DNA of 64,000 nt from Micromonospora lupini str. Lupac 08 (GTDB lineage: Bacteria; Actinomycetota; Actinomycetes; Mycobacteriales; Micromonosporaceae), in assembly GCF_000297395.2 (NCBI RefSeq), contig NZ_HF570108.1, forward strand, positions 1,953,715-2,017,714, in the 5' to 3' direction. Position 1 is the first letter of the stretch. The number at the start of each line of letters is the position of its first letter. The notes beneath the pieces were generated by a model. The model was not told the DNA's origin. It did not search any database and worked only from the letters and a program-made list of their open reading frames with translations. Made by a program: the position numbers and the translations under genes. Below are positions 21,406 through 30,644 of this stretch, one piece after another.

Positions 21406-21679
21406 GCCCACATCCTCACGCCTGACCGCGCGCGGTGTCAGCGCGACTCCGTCACAGCAACGCCTCGATCGGCCCGGTCGCGGGGCCTCACGAACCGACG
21501 GGTCGTACTGAAAGTGCCAGCGGAACGGCCGACCCCCGTCGCAGCACCGACCCCGTGGTTCCGGGAGCACCCGGAGCCGCGGGGTTTCGCTGGTGGCGGC
21601 GGTACGGGTGCGGACGGGCTGTGCGGTGACATCCGGGACGGTGGGAGCGGGTCGCCGGCGGTTCGCGGACAATGGGGGC

Positions 21680-21949
21680 ATGAAGCGAGATGTTCGCCTG
21701 ATGCGGTTGAGCGGGACGCGCGCCGACGGTGCGGTGGCGACGGGCGCGGTGGCTACCGGCGCGCGGGCTGCGGGGGCGGCGTCGTTCGGCGCCCTCGCAG
21801 TCGGGGCCCTCGCTGTCGGGGCAGTGGCCGTCGGGGCGTTGGCAATCGGGCGCCTGGCTGTCCGCCGGGCGGTCGTGCGAGAGCTGCGCGTCGGCCGCTT
21901 GGAGATCGACGAGCTGGTGGTGCACAGCCGACCCGCTGCCGAGGGATAA
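21680..21949 (+). CDS. Small GA(L/V)AVG-repeat protein
   Basis: 89 residues. The middle is built from five-residue repeats (GALAV, GALAV, GAVAV, GALAI, GRLAV) followed by RRAVVRELRVGRLEIDELVV. The regular pentad is reminiscent of pentapeptide-repeat or small membrane-associated beta structures, but small residues dominate. GGGGGC precedes the ATG. Function unknown. Confidence 0.65.
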   Translation: MKRDVRLMRLSGTRADGAVATGAVATGARAAGAASFGALAVGALAVGAVAVGALAIGRLAVRRAVVRELRVGRLEIDELVVHSRPAAEG

Positions 21950-22015
21950 GCCGCCGCCACGGCGGGCGAGACCGCCGGTGGCGCCACGCGGAAACCGCAA
22001 CGGCCGAAGCGGCCG

Positions 22016-22044
22016 GCCGCCGCCGGGACGTGTCCGGCGGCGGC
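22016..22044. terminator. Terminator-like hairpin
   Basis: Perfect 11-bp stem GCCGCCGCCGG / CCGGCGGCGGC with a 7-base loop between convergent genes; no T tract. Confidence 0.5.
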
Positions 22045-22147
22045 GCGTCCGGAGACTGGCTGGCAGGTTCTCGCCCGGGCCAGATCCGACGCGGCGCGTC
22101 CGTCGGCGGGACGCGTTCGCGCCGACGGACCGCACCGGAAACGGAGC

Positions 22148-22987
22148 CTACGGTTTGCGGGCGAGCAGCCCGACGAAGGTGTGATAGGTGTCGGTCTGCG
22201 TCGGAGCCGGAGCATCCGGCTCCGGGCGCCACTCGGCCAGCGGCACCAGCCCCGGCTCCAGCAGCGTCAGGCCATCGACGAACGAGAGGATCTCCTCGTC
22301 CGTACGCCAGCGGCCGGTGCCCAGCGACTCGTTGAAGACCCGCTCGACCTCGCGGGCCTTGCGGGAGCCCTCCGGGTCTCGTTCACCCGGGTCGCGGAAG
22401 TGCGAGATCGCCACGTAGCTGCCGGAGGGCAGCGCGTCGATCAACTCCGCCGCCACCGCTCGCGGATCCTCGTCGTCACCGAGGTGGTGCAGGATCGCGA
22501 AGAGCAACAACCCGACCGGTCGGTCGAAGTCGAGGAACCGGCGTACCTCAGGATGGTGGAGGATTTCCTGCGGCGTCCGGACGTCCGCCTGGATCACCGT
22601 GGCGGTGCCCTCGGCGGCGAGCAGGGCCCGCCCGTGCGTCAGGACGATCGGATCGTTGTCCACATAGACCACCTGAGCCTTCGGGTTCTGCTCGGTGGCG
22701 ACCTCGTGCACGTTGCCCTGGGTGGGCAGCCCCGATCCGATGTCGAGGAACTGGTCGATGCCCGCCTCGGCGACGAGGAAGCGAATCACTCGACGCAGAA
22801 AGGCCCGGTTCGCCTGGCCGGCTGCCGGCCCGTCCGGCGTGATCCGCAGGGCGTGCTCGGCGACCTTTCGGTCGGCCTCGAAGTTGTCCTTGCCGCCCAG
22901 GAAGAAGTCGTAGACCCGCGCCACGCTGGGAATGTGGGGGTCGATGCCGGGGGGTGCCGCCTTGTCGCGGGTCACAGGCGTCTCCAT
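22148..22987 (-). CDS. SAM-dependent methyltransferase of the DUF574 (Methyltransf_19) family
   Basis: 279 residues with the family hallmark SVARVYDFFLGGKDNFEADR near the N-terminus, motif I FLDIGSGLPTQGNVHEVA, and VVYVDNDPIVLTHGRALL. The family is expanded in actinomycetes; individual substrates are mostly unknown. The ATG at 22987 lacks a ribosome site, while a GTG at 22975 is preceded by GGAG with 6 bases; the latter may be the real start. Confidence 0.9.
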   Translation of the reverse strand: METPVTRDKAAPPGIDPHIPSVARVYDFFLGGKDNFEADRKVAEHALRITPDGPAAGQANRAFLRRVIRFLVAEAGIDQFLDIGSGLPTQGNVHEVATEQNPKAQVVYVDNDPIVLTHGRALLAAEGTATVIQADVRTPQEILHHPEVRRFLDFDRPVGLLLFAILHHLGDDEDPRAVAAELIDALPSGSYVAISHFRDPGERDPEGSRKAREVERVFNESLGTGRWRTDEEILSFVDGLTLLEPGLVPLAEWRPEPDAPAPTQTDTYHTFVGLLARKP

Positions 22988-23192
22988 TCGATCGGTACGG
23001 GCGAAGGTTGAGGTCTGCGGGCGGTGCCGGGTTGCGGCGAGTCTAGCGATCGGGACGATCGAATTCCGCCCCGCTGGTATCGCTCCCAGCGAATCGTTCC
23101 CAACCGCAGACGAGGGAACCTCCACCGACGACGGATCGCCGGGCCCACGCCCCCCGGAAGGCCGGCTGACGGTGGGCCCGGCGCGTCATCCG

Positions 23193-24566
23193 TCAGCGGC
23201 CCTGCAGCCGCTTCACGTTGTCGCCGAAGGTCCAGCCCTTCGACCCGTCCCAGTTCGCCGACCAGGTCATCAGGCCCTTGAGACCGGGCACGGAGTTCCA
23301 GGCCTGCGTGACAAGCGACGTCGACAGGTAGCCGCCGCCGGCCCCGTTCTGCGCCGGCAGGCCCGGGACCTGCTTGTCGTACGGCACGCGGACGGTGGTG
23401 CCCTGGATGGTGAGGCCGTTGTTGAGGCACTGCGTCTGCACGGTGAAGCCCTGCACGGTGCCGGCGGGGTAGGAGTCGCCGGCGCAGCCGTACATGCTGC
23501 CGTTGTAGTACTGCATGTTCAGCCACCAGAGCCGGCCGTTGTCCACGTACTTCTTGATGATCGGCAGGTACGAGCCCCAGATCGAGCCGTAGACCACGCT
23601 GCCGCCGGTGACGTACGCCGTCTCCGGCGCCATGGTCAGGCCGAAGTTCGACGGCATCCGGGCCAGCACTCCGTCGATGATCCGGATCAGGTTGGCCTGC
23701 GACGTCGACAGAGTGTTGATGTTGCCGCTGCCGGTCAGGCCGGTCTCGATGTCGATGTCGATGCCGTCGAAGTGGTAGGCCGTCAGGATCGGCACGATCG
23801 TCGCGATGAACCGGTCGGCGACAGCGGTGGAGCTCAGGTCGATGCCCGCGGCGGCCCCGCCGATCGACATCAGGATGGTGGCGCCGGCCGCCTTGGCCTG
23901 GCACATCTCGGCGGGGGTGGCCACCTTCACGCCGGCGTCCATGCCGTTCTCCCAGAGGACCGTGCCGTCCGAGCGGATCACCGGGAACGCCGCGTTGATC
24001 ACGTTGTAGCCGTGTTGGTTGAGCCGGCTGTCGGTGATCGGGATCCAACCGAGGCCGGGGTGTACGCCGTTGGAGGCGCCGTCCCAGTTCTCCCAGTAGC
24101 CCTGCAACACCTTGCCGGTGGGCCGCGACTTCACCGCGCAGGTGCCGCCGGTTGGCGGCGGGGTGGTGGGCGGAGGTGTGCTCGGTGGCGCCGTCGTGGG
24201 CGGGGGCGTGGTGGGCGGAGGAGTCGTGGGCGGCGCGGTCGTCGGTGGCGGCGTGGTGGGTGGCGGCGTGCTTCCCGAGCATGCGCCCAGGTCACGCCAC
24301 AGCGACGGGGTCGCGGCGGGGTTCCAGCCGGCGCCGGCATACGCGGTGTGGGTGACCAGAGCCTGGTAGAGCCGACCGCCGTAGGTGACCTGGGCGCCCG
24401 CCTGGTAGGTGGTGCCCTCGGCCCAGGCCGGGGCGGCGCAGGCGACCATCGGAACGGCGCCCGCCGCCGAGGACACCGAGGCCATGCTGCTGGGTACGAA
24501 GGCGACGGCAGCCGTGACGGTCATCGCCGCCCCGGCCACCACTGCGAAAATCCGACGGCTTCTCAT
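23193..24566 (-). CDS. Secreted chitinase, GH18 with N-terminal CBM5/12
   Basis: 457 residues. Signal peptide (about 1-40), CBM5/12 chitin-binding module (about 43-95, APAWAEGTTYQAGAQVTYGG and WRDLGAC), a Pro/Thr linker (about 98-140), then a GH18 barrel with the catalytic signature FDGIDIDIE near residue 265-272 and GLMTWSANWD at the C-terminus. Resembles streptomycete ChiC/ChiD-type enzymes. Hydrolyses chitin outside the cell. Runs alone on the minus strand with its own upstream region. Confidence 0.94.
   Translation of the reverse strand: MRSRRIFAVVAGAAMTVTAAVAFVPSSMASVSSAAGAVPMVACAAPAWAEGTTYQAGAQVTYGGRLYQALVTHTAYAGAGWNPAATPSLWRDLGACSGSTPPPTTPPPTTAPPTTPPPTTPPPTTAPPSTPPPTTPPPTGGTCAVKSRPTGKVLQGYWENWDGASNGVHPGLGWIPITDSRLNQHGYNVINAAFPVIRSDGTVLWENGMDAGVKVATPAEMCQAKAAGATILMSIGGAAAGIDLSSTAVADRFIATIVPILTAYHFDGIDIDIETGLTGSGNINTLSTSQANLIRIIDGVLARMPSNFGLTMAPETAYVTGGSVVYGSIWGSYLPIIKKYVDNGRLWWLNMQYYNGSMYGCAGDSYPAGTVQGFTVQTQCLNNGLTIQGTTVRVPYDKQVPGLPAQNGAGGGYLSTSLVTQAWNSVPGLKGLMTWSANWDGSKGWTFGDNVKRLQGR
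24150..24275 (-). repeat. Pro/Thr linker minisatellite in the chitinase gene
   Basis: Imperfect repeats of the codons for PPPTT/PPTTA within the chitinase linker; prone to length variation. Confidence 0.7.
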
Positions 24567-24840
24567 GGCTCACTCCCCAGGCTTCGACGACCCGCGACCT
24601 CCACATATTGACGTTCGTGGACCCTAATAGCAAGGGTTGTTTACAGATTGCGGGAGTGGGAGGCGACGTGCAGGTGGAGGTGTGCGTGGACAGTGGTCGG
24701 CGGAACGCGATGCGGGTCGTTGTCGACGTCGGCGGCTCCGGGGCGCCCGGCCGCACCCGGGCCGCCGAGGGGCCCGGGCCCGGGTGCCACGGCGACCGCT
24801 TCGACAGGCGGCGACAACTGTCGTGCCTGATACTTCCCCG

Positions 24841-25011
24841 ATGACCAATCCTGAGCTCGATCCGGACGTCTACCCACCCCTCGATCCCCGTGAGCCCGTT
24901 CCGGAGACTGCCGAAGAGTTGCTTCCCGGTACGCCGAACGAACTGCCGGACGCGCCGACCGAACCGATGCCGGAGGACGGCGAGCCCGGCGGGGTGCCCG
25001 AGCCGGCGTGA
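24841..25011 (+). CDS. Small acidic Pro-rich protein
   Basis: 56 residues (MTNPELDPDVYPPLDPREP onward), about one quarter Pro and one quarter Glu/Asp, no membrane segment. Likely disordered. No ribosome binding site; codon third positions are strongly G/C, which supports coding. Function unknown. Confidence 0.5.
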   Translation: MTNPELDPDVYPPLDPREPVPETAEELLPGTPNELPDAPTEPMPEDGEPGGVPEPA

Positions 25012-25051
25012 CGGTCGTCCGGCGACGCCGTCCCGCCCGCCGGGGTAGGGG

Positions 25052-25441
25052 TCAGCAGCTGCGCGGCTGCCAGCTCACCTTCGTCACGTACATGGGCACG
25101 TACAGGTCACCACTTCCGCCGGCTCGCGCGCAGATCGTCCCGGTGAGCGGCGTCCCGAGATAGTTGAAGGACCAGGTGATCTCGGCGTTCCGGGATGTGC
25201 CGTTGTAGAAGTTGAAGGCCGGGGCGTAGCCGGACCACTCGCTGTTGGTCAACACGGACGGAGTCTCGACCGGCCCCTCCGGCGGGTGGTTCCAGTTTGG
25301 CCAGATGCAGAGCATGCTCTGCGGGCAGTTCCCCTGGCCCCAGCCGCCGTCTGCCGCCTGGCTGGTCGCGGCCGAGGCGGCGGGGGCGGTGGCCAGCACA
25401 CCTACGACGGACGCGGCTACCGCGATGGTCTTCCACAGCAT
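25052..25441 (-). CDS. Secreted small protein, peptidase inhibitor I36-like
   Basis: 129 residues: signal peptide of about 24 residues (APAASA), then a cysteine-containing domain with CPQSMLCIWPNWN and FNFYNGTSRN, resembling the SMPI/I36 and beta-gamma-crystallin-like fold of actinobacterial secreted inhibitors (CxxxxxCLY/W pattern). Could inhibit metalloproteases; function not proven. Confidence 0.65.
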   Translation of the reverse strand: MLWKTIAVAASVVGVLATAPAASAATSQAADGGWGQGNCPQSMLCIWPNWNHPPEGPVETPSVLTNSEWSGYAPAFNFYNGTSRNAEITWSFNYLGTPLTGTICARAGGSGDLYVPMYVTKVSWQPRSC

Positions 25442-25610
25442 GGTTCACCCACTCGAAATAGACGTCTGTGAATGGCAATAAGCTACTGCGGGAAAGTTGA
25501 GACGTCAAGTACCTGGGTGGGCCCGCCTCGGGTGGGTGACGGCAGGTCAGAGGCCGGTCGGACATCGTCCGGCCGGCCTCTTCGCTGCCCAACATCTCCC
25601 GCTCAGGGCG

Positions 25611-27371
25611 TCAGGAGCAGTTCTTGCCCTTGTTGATGCAGGCGGCGATGCGCTGCATGGTCTGGGCGGAGTTGACGTTGACGAAGTCGTTGTGGTCGGA
25701 GAAGGGGTTGTGGTTCTCCTCGGGGAAGGAGTCGAGGGCGTACTGGCCCTTGACCTGCACGTCGCGGGGGATGTCGTAGGCCACGGTGATCCGCAGTTGC
25801 GGGATCGCCCGGAAGCCCTGCGGACATGCGCCGGTGGCCTTGTCGGCGAACGCGACATGGTTGCGGTGGTTGTCACTGTCGATGTTCCTGCCGTCCCAGC
25901 AGCCGGGGAAGTCGTGCACGCGCTGCACCCGGCTGCCGGCGGGGCAGATCGGGTACTTGTCGGAGAGCCGGTCGGTGAAGCCGGAGCAGGTCCAGGTGGC
26001 ACGGGCGTTGGCCGGACCACGGCTGGTGGGCTTGGCATCGCCGGTGAGAGCCCGGAGGAACTTCGGCATCGGCACCACCTTGCTGACGGGGTTTCCGCGA
26101 TACTCGATCAGCACCTGCGCGGGGCGGACGATGCCGCCGGTGTTGCCGGGCAGCTCAAGGTTGGGTCCCTGCGGATCGGGGAGCGCGGTGGCGGTGGTGG
26201 GCGCGCTGCTCGGGGTCGCGGGGGTGGCGGGGGCCTGGTCCAGCGTGCAGGCGGCGAGCGCTCCGAGCCCCTGCGGGCGGGGGGCCTGCCGTCCGATCGC
26301 GATGGCGATCCGGTCGAGCGCAGCGGTCCGCTTGGCGCGCAGCGGCCCGAGGATGGCGTTGTCCACGAAGGCCGGGCCGCCCTGGCCGCGGCTGGTGACC
26401 AGGCGCTCGTTGGCCTCGGAGACCTGCCGGTCGAGGTCGTCGAGGGCGCGGTTCACCTCGGCGAGCGCCCGGTCGGGTACGCCCGGCAACCTGTCCCGTA
26501 CGGCGGGGCACTGGATCCGCGGATTCGCGGCCCGGGCCGCCTCGGCGCTCGCGCGGTGGGCGCTGCCGGGCATCCGGGCGTGCATGTCGTCGTAGCTGAC
26601 GTCGCAGTCCACAAGCGAGACCAGGCCGGGCTGGTTGCCGCCGGCGGCGGTGATCGTGCTGCTGATCTGCTTGATCATCGCGGCGCGGCGGGTCCGCAGC
26701 GAGTCGATGACCTCCCGGTTGAACGCGGCGTCGATGCGGCCCCGGGTGGCGGTCATACGCTGGTTCGCGGCGGCCTGCTGGCGATCCAGCTCGGCCAGCA
26801 GGCGGTCGACGGTGCTACGCGCCCCGGTGGGGACTGCCCGCAGCCGTTTGCCGACCGCGGGGCAGACCACCATCGGCTGGGTCTGGGCGAGGGCCTGCTG
26901 AACCTGCCTGCCGCTGCGAACGCTCCTGTCGATGCGCACCACCGGCCAGAAGTAGGACGACTTGTCGCCGTTGCGGCAGGTGGTGCCGGAGGCGTCCAGG
27001 TCGGCGTTGGAGGAGTTCGCGGTGATGGCCAGGTTGCCGACGAAGTCGTGGACATGTTCGGCGCCGTTGCGGATGCCGGGCTGGGCCACCGGATTGTCCG
27101 GGCTGAACTTGCCGTTGCCGTTCGTGCCGCAGTCGACGGTGAACCGGCCGGTCGATGCGCCGGCGGCCGGCCCCGGGGTCCGCACGTTCGGCGGCACCTT
27201 CTCGATCGACACGAACTGGTCCAGGCTGGTGGCGGCATCCGCGGTGCCCCTGCCGCCGCTGGAGACGAAGGTGGCGGTGAGCCCACCGGTGGCCGCCAGC
27301 ACGAGCGCGGCCATGGCGAGCCTGGCCGGCCGGGTCCGGACCAGAGCGGTCCCGTTCTTTCTGCGGTTCAT
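25611..27371 (-). CDS. Secreted DUF1996-domain protein
   Basis: 586 residues. Signal peptide of about 45 residues (LVLAATGGLTATFVSSGG). The DUF1996 signature is split between the N-terminal block (AEHVHDFVGN, SSYFWPVVR) and the C-terminal block (VHDFPGCWDGRNIDSDNHRNHVAF). A helical segment of about 300 residues rich in Ala, Arg and Gln between them resembles coiled coils. AGGAG precedes the ATG at 27371. In fungi and actinomycetes the domain is found in secreted proteins next to carbohydrate-active modules; no activity is known. Confidence 0.85.
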   Translation of the reverse strand: MNRRKNGTALVRTRPARLAMAALVLAATGGLTATFVSSGGRGTADAATSLDQFVSIEKVPPNVRTPGPAAGASTGRFTVDCGTNGNGKFSPDNPVAQPGIRNGAEHVHDFVGNLAITANSSNADLDASGTTCRNGDKSSYFWPVVRIDRSVRSGRQVQQALAQTQPMVVCPAVGKRLRAVPTGARSTVDRLLAELDRQQAAANQRMTATRGRIDAAFNREVIDSLRTRRAAMIKQISSTITAAGGNQPGLVSLVDCDVSYDDMHARMPGSAHRASAEAARAANPRIQCPAVRDRLPGVPDRALAEVNRALDDLDRQVSEANERLVTSRGQGGPAFVDNAILGPLRAKRTAALDRIAIAIGRQAPRPQGLGALAACTLDQAPATPATPSSAPTTATALPDPQGPNLELPGNTGGIVRPAQVLIEYRGNPVSKVVPMPKFLRALTGDAKPTSRGPANARATWTCSGFTDRLSDKYPICPAGSRVQRVHDFPGCWDGRNIDSDNHRNHVAFADKATGACPQGFRAIPQLRITVAYDIPRDVQVKGQYALDSFPEENHNPFSDHNDFVNVNSAQTMQRIAACINKGKNCS

Positions 27372-27555
27372 CGGTTTTCTCCTCAAAGCCGGAAACGGCT
27401 CCGGTGATGTGCTGTCGTGAATCGGTACGGGCCGGCCGCCGGTCAACGGTCAACGGTCGCCGGGTACGTCATGGTTCGGTAAGAAGTCGGGCGGGTCGCT
27501 GGCCGAGGTGTGGGACACGTTGGCGATCATCGATGTATTGCGCCATCGTCGACGT

Positions 27556-28776
27556 ATGACAGGCGTCTTCTCGTCCTCGCTGTTTCGCCGTCTGCGGCCC
27601 GGTCTGCTGGCCGCCGCCGTGGTGTCGACGGCGGTGCTCGGATCCGCGCTGAGCGTCGCACCGGCGGCCGATGCCGGCACCGCGGCACCCGCCGCGTACC
27701 CGGGGGTCGCCCCGGCGCCCGGCGGGGCCGCCGTGTCCGTCGTGGAGCCGGCCGCAACCGCGCCGACGGGGCCCGGCACGCCGAACACCTCGCCCGGCCC
27801 GCCGAGCAGCCCGCCCGGCACGCCGAACACCTCGCCCTTCCCGCCGGGTGCGCCCACGAACCTGACCGCCAGCGAGGTCCGGACCGGATCGGTAACCCTC
27901 ACCTGGACGGCCGCCAAGCCGGGTTGCTGCGCCGTTGCCGGCTACGACATCACCTACTACCAGGCGTTCGACGACGTCATCTACAGCGCCAGCGTCGGAG
28001 CCGTCACCACCACCACGATCAGCAACTACATCCAGCCGGGCCGGCAGTACTCGTTCCGGGTGGCCGCCCGGGACACCCTCGGACACCTCTCGACCTGGAC
28101 GGACGCGCTGACCGTTGTCACCCCGGTGACGGACACCGGCCCGGACACCACCCCGCCGAGCGCCCCGCAGAACCTGACCGTCGGCGAGGTGACCGCCTCG
28201 ACAGCCACGCTGTCCTGGTCGCCGTCGACGGACAACGTCGGCGTGCTCGGCTACAACGTCTACCAGTTCGACGGCTGGTTCAGCTCGAAGGTGATCGCCA
28301 CCGTGCCGGGCACGACGTACACGGCGTCGCTACCCGCGTCGACGCCGCTGCGCAGCCTGTTCTACGTCCGGGCGCGGGACGCGGCGGGCAACCTGTCGGT
28401 CGCGTCAAACACGGTCGCTCTGCCCACGACGACCACCCCGTCACCCCCGCCGCCCTCGACCTGCCGCGTGACCTACCGGAACCAGTCCGAGTGGCAGAGC
28501 GGTTTCGTGGCCACGGTGACGGTCCAGAACACCGGGGCGGCACCGATCGACGGCTGGATCGTCACCTTCAGCTTCCCGGGAGACCAGCAGATCACCTCGG
28601 GGTGGAACGCCACGGTCGGCCAGACCGGTGCCACGGTGACCGCCCGGAACCTCGACTGGAACCGCGTTCTCGCGCCGAACGGCTCGACGAGCTTCGGCAT
28701 CCAGGGGCGGTGGAGCACAAGCGACGCGGCGCCGACCAGCTTCTCGCTGAACGGTGCTTCCTGCACCGTGGGCTGA
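27556..28776 (+). CDS. Secreted protein with two FN3 domains and a CBM2
   Basis: 406 residues without a catalytic domain. Signal peptide about 1-40, Pro/Gly/Thr-rich linker to 98, FN3 domains at about 100-190 and 200-290, and a CBM2 from about 300 to the end (CRVTYRNQSEWQSGF ... SFSLNGASC). Probably binds cellulose or related glycans as an accessory protein. The GH53 gene starts 52 bases downstream, so both may be cotranscribed. No ribosome site before the ATG. Confidence 0.85.
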   Translation: MTGVFSSSLFRRLRPGLLAAAVVSTAVLGSALSVAPAADAGTAAPAAYPGVAPAPGGAAVSVVEPAATAPTGPGTPNTSPGPPSSPPGTPNTSPFPPGAPTNLTASEVRTGSVTLTWTAAKPGCCAVAGYDITYYQAFDDVIYSASVGAVTTTTISNYIQPGRQYSFRVAARDTLGHLSTWTDALTVVTPVTDTGPDTTPPSAPQNLTVGEVTASTATLSWSPSTDNVGVLGYNVYQFDGWFSSKVIATVPGTTYTASLPASTPLRSLFYVRARDAAGNLSVASNTVALPTTTTPSPPPPSTCRVTYRNQSEWQSGFVATVTVQNTGAAPIDGWIVTFSFPGDQQITSGWNATVGQTGATVTARNLDWNRVLAPNGSTSFGIQGRWSTSDAAPTSFSLNGASCTVG

Positions 28777-28828
28777 GCGCGGCCCGAGGGTCGCCGGCCG
28801 CGCCGCGCCCCCTGCCCCAAGGAGACTC

Positions 28829-29965
28829 GTGAGCACCCATCCGGCCACCCCCCGCCGCCCCAGGGCCCTGACCAGGGCTGTCACGGCCGGCATCCTCGCG
28901 CTCTGCGCCATCCTCGGCGGCGCGCCCACGCCGGCCTCCGCCGCGAACACGCTGAGCATGCGCGGCGCCGACGTCTCCTCGTTGCAACGCAGCCTGGACC
29001 TGGGCGCCAGGTACTACGACGCCGGCGGCGTCGCCCGCGACCCGCTGGACATCCTGAAGTCCGTCGGCGTCAACTACGTCCGACTGCGCGTCTGGAACAA
29101 CCCGATCAGCGGCTACAACAACAAGAGCAGGGTGTTGGCCCAGGCGAGGGCGGCCAGGGCGAAGGGCTTCAAAGTGCTCATCGACTTCCACTACTCCGAC
29201 ACCTGGGCCGACCCCGGCAAGCAGTACAAGCCGGCCGCCTGGATCGGCCACAGCCTCAGCCAACTGCGCACCGACGTGTACGCCTTCACCTACGACGTCT
29301 GCGCCAGCCTCCGGGGGCAGGGCACCCCGCCGGACAGTGTGCAGATCGGCAACGAGATCAACGTCGGGATGCTGTGGGACGAGGGCAGGGTCGTCAACAA
29401 CGACTTCGCTCCGCTGGCCGGCCTGCTCAAGCAGGGCTACAACGCGACCAAGGCGTGCGGCGGCGGCATCCCGGTGATGATCCACACCGCCGACGCCGAC
29501 AGCAACGCCAACGCGCGGTGGTTCTACGACGGCATCCGCGCCCAGGGCGTGCAGTGGGACATCACGGGCCTGTCGTACTACTGCATGTGGCACGGCACCC
29601 TGGCGAACCTCTACAACAACATCGTCGACCTGCGCGGCCGCTACGGCAAGCCGGTGGTGATCGTGGAGACCGCGTACCCCTTCACCCGCGACAACGCGGA
29701 CAGCGAGCCGAACGCCATCGGCGATGCGACCTGTGACGGCATCGGCGCGACCTGGTCCGGCCAGGGCCAGGAGTTCGACTGGGTCCAGAACACGGCCCGC
29801 AACGCGGGGGCCATCGGTGTCTTCTACTGGGAACCGACCTGGTACGCCGTCCGGGGCAACGGCTGGGACCCGGCCAACATCAACGGCACCGGTAACCAGT
29901 GGGACAACATGGCGGTCTTCGACTGGTCCGGGCGGGTGAACCCGCACGTGCGCTGGACGCCCTGA
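28829..29965 (+). CDS. Secreted GH53 arabinogalactan endo-beta-1,4-galactanase
   Basis: 378 residues, GTG start with AAGGAG 4 bases upstream. Signal peptide to about residue 38 (TPASAA). GH53 signatures: MRGADVSSLQRSLDLGARYYD, VRLRVWNNP, the acid/base Glu in QIGNEINVGMLW near residue 174 and the nucleophile Glu in VIVETAYPF near 281. Cleaves beta-1,4-galactan side chains of pectin. Full length for a single-domain enzyme. Confidence 0.94.
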   Translation: MSTHPATPRRPRALTRAVTAGILALCAILGGAPTPASAANTLSMRGADVSSLQRSLDLGARYYDAGGVARDPLDILKSVGVNYVRLRVWNNPISGYNNKSRVLAQARAARAKGFKVLIDFHYSDTWADPGKQYKPAAWIGHSLSQLRTDVYAFTYDVCASLRGQGTPPDSVQIGNEINVGMLWDEGRVVNNDFAPLAGLLKQGYNATKACGGGIPVMIHTADADSNANARWFYDGIRAQGVQWDITGLSYYCMWHGTLANLYNNIVDLRGRYGKPVVIVETAYPFTRDNADSEPNAIGDATCDGIGATWSGQGQEFDWVQNTARNAGAIGVFYWEPTWYAVRGNGWDPANINGTGNQWDNMAVFDWSGRVNPHVRWTP

Positions 29966-30086
29966 CCTGTCGCCCCCGGCGTCGACCGGGCCGCGACGGG
30001 TTCGTGTGTCCGCCCGTGGGCGCCGCCAAGCGCACGACCGCCCGTGGCCCGCCGAACGAGCGGCGGTGCCACGGTCGCGGTCTGCG

Positions 30087-30509
30087 CTAGCGGCGGGCTG
30101 CCGCAGTGGCCGCCGCCTCCCCTGAGCTGTCCGCCATGGCCGACCGGACCACGCGAAGGTTCGTGCGGACCACGACGCTGGCCACGAACACGCCGCACAC
30201 GGCCTGTTCGATGCGCAGCCAGACCGGGAACGCGCCCGGCCAGGCGACGACACCCACGATCGCGGCCAGCACCACGATGGCGATGATGCGGAGCCTGCGG
30301 AACGAGCCGCGGTGCCCCGCGGCTGCGCGCCGGGCCAGCAGCAGGAGCACCGCCGCGCTGGCGGCGACAAGTGGTGTGCGGATCCAGACGGCAGTGGTGA
30401 CGAGCGCGGGGTTGTGGCGCAGGAGCACCACGGCTACGACGGTGGACAGGCTGATCACCAGGAAGGCGGCCAACAGTTTGACAACGGTGTTCAGGTGGTC
30501 GTTCCTCAT
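30087..30509 (-). CDS. Integral membrane protein of unknown function
   Basis: 140 residues with four predicted membrane segments (LLAAFLVISLSTVVAVVLL, TPLVAASAAVLLLLA, IIAIVVLAAIVGVVAW, AVCGVFVASVVV) and a basic C-terminal tail. Divergent from the following two-component system, which might control it. Confidence 0.65.
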   Translation of the reverse strand: MRNDHLNTVVKLLAAFLVISLSTVVAVVLLRHNPALVTTAVWIRTPLVAASAAVLLLLARRAAAGHRGSFRRLRIIAIVVLAAIVGVVAWPGAFPVWLRIEQAVCGVFVASVVVRTNLRVVRSAMADSSGEAAATAAARR

Positions 30510-30644
30510 GCCGTTCAGCCTGCGTGCGAAGGCCGGGGCGAAGCATCGGCGCGCGGATCGATGTTCCGTCTCCACCCACGGTTGCAGACGGGTCTGCAAC
30601 CGTGCGCCGATGCTGCCGTGGCGACATCCGGCTAGTTTTCAACG

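Noticed and set aside
22148..23011. Large plus-strand frames opposite the DUF574 methyltransferase
   Set aside because: Shadow composition and no recognisable domain; the minus-strand protein is a clear family member.
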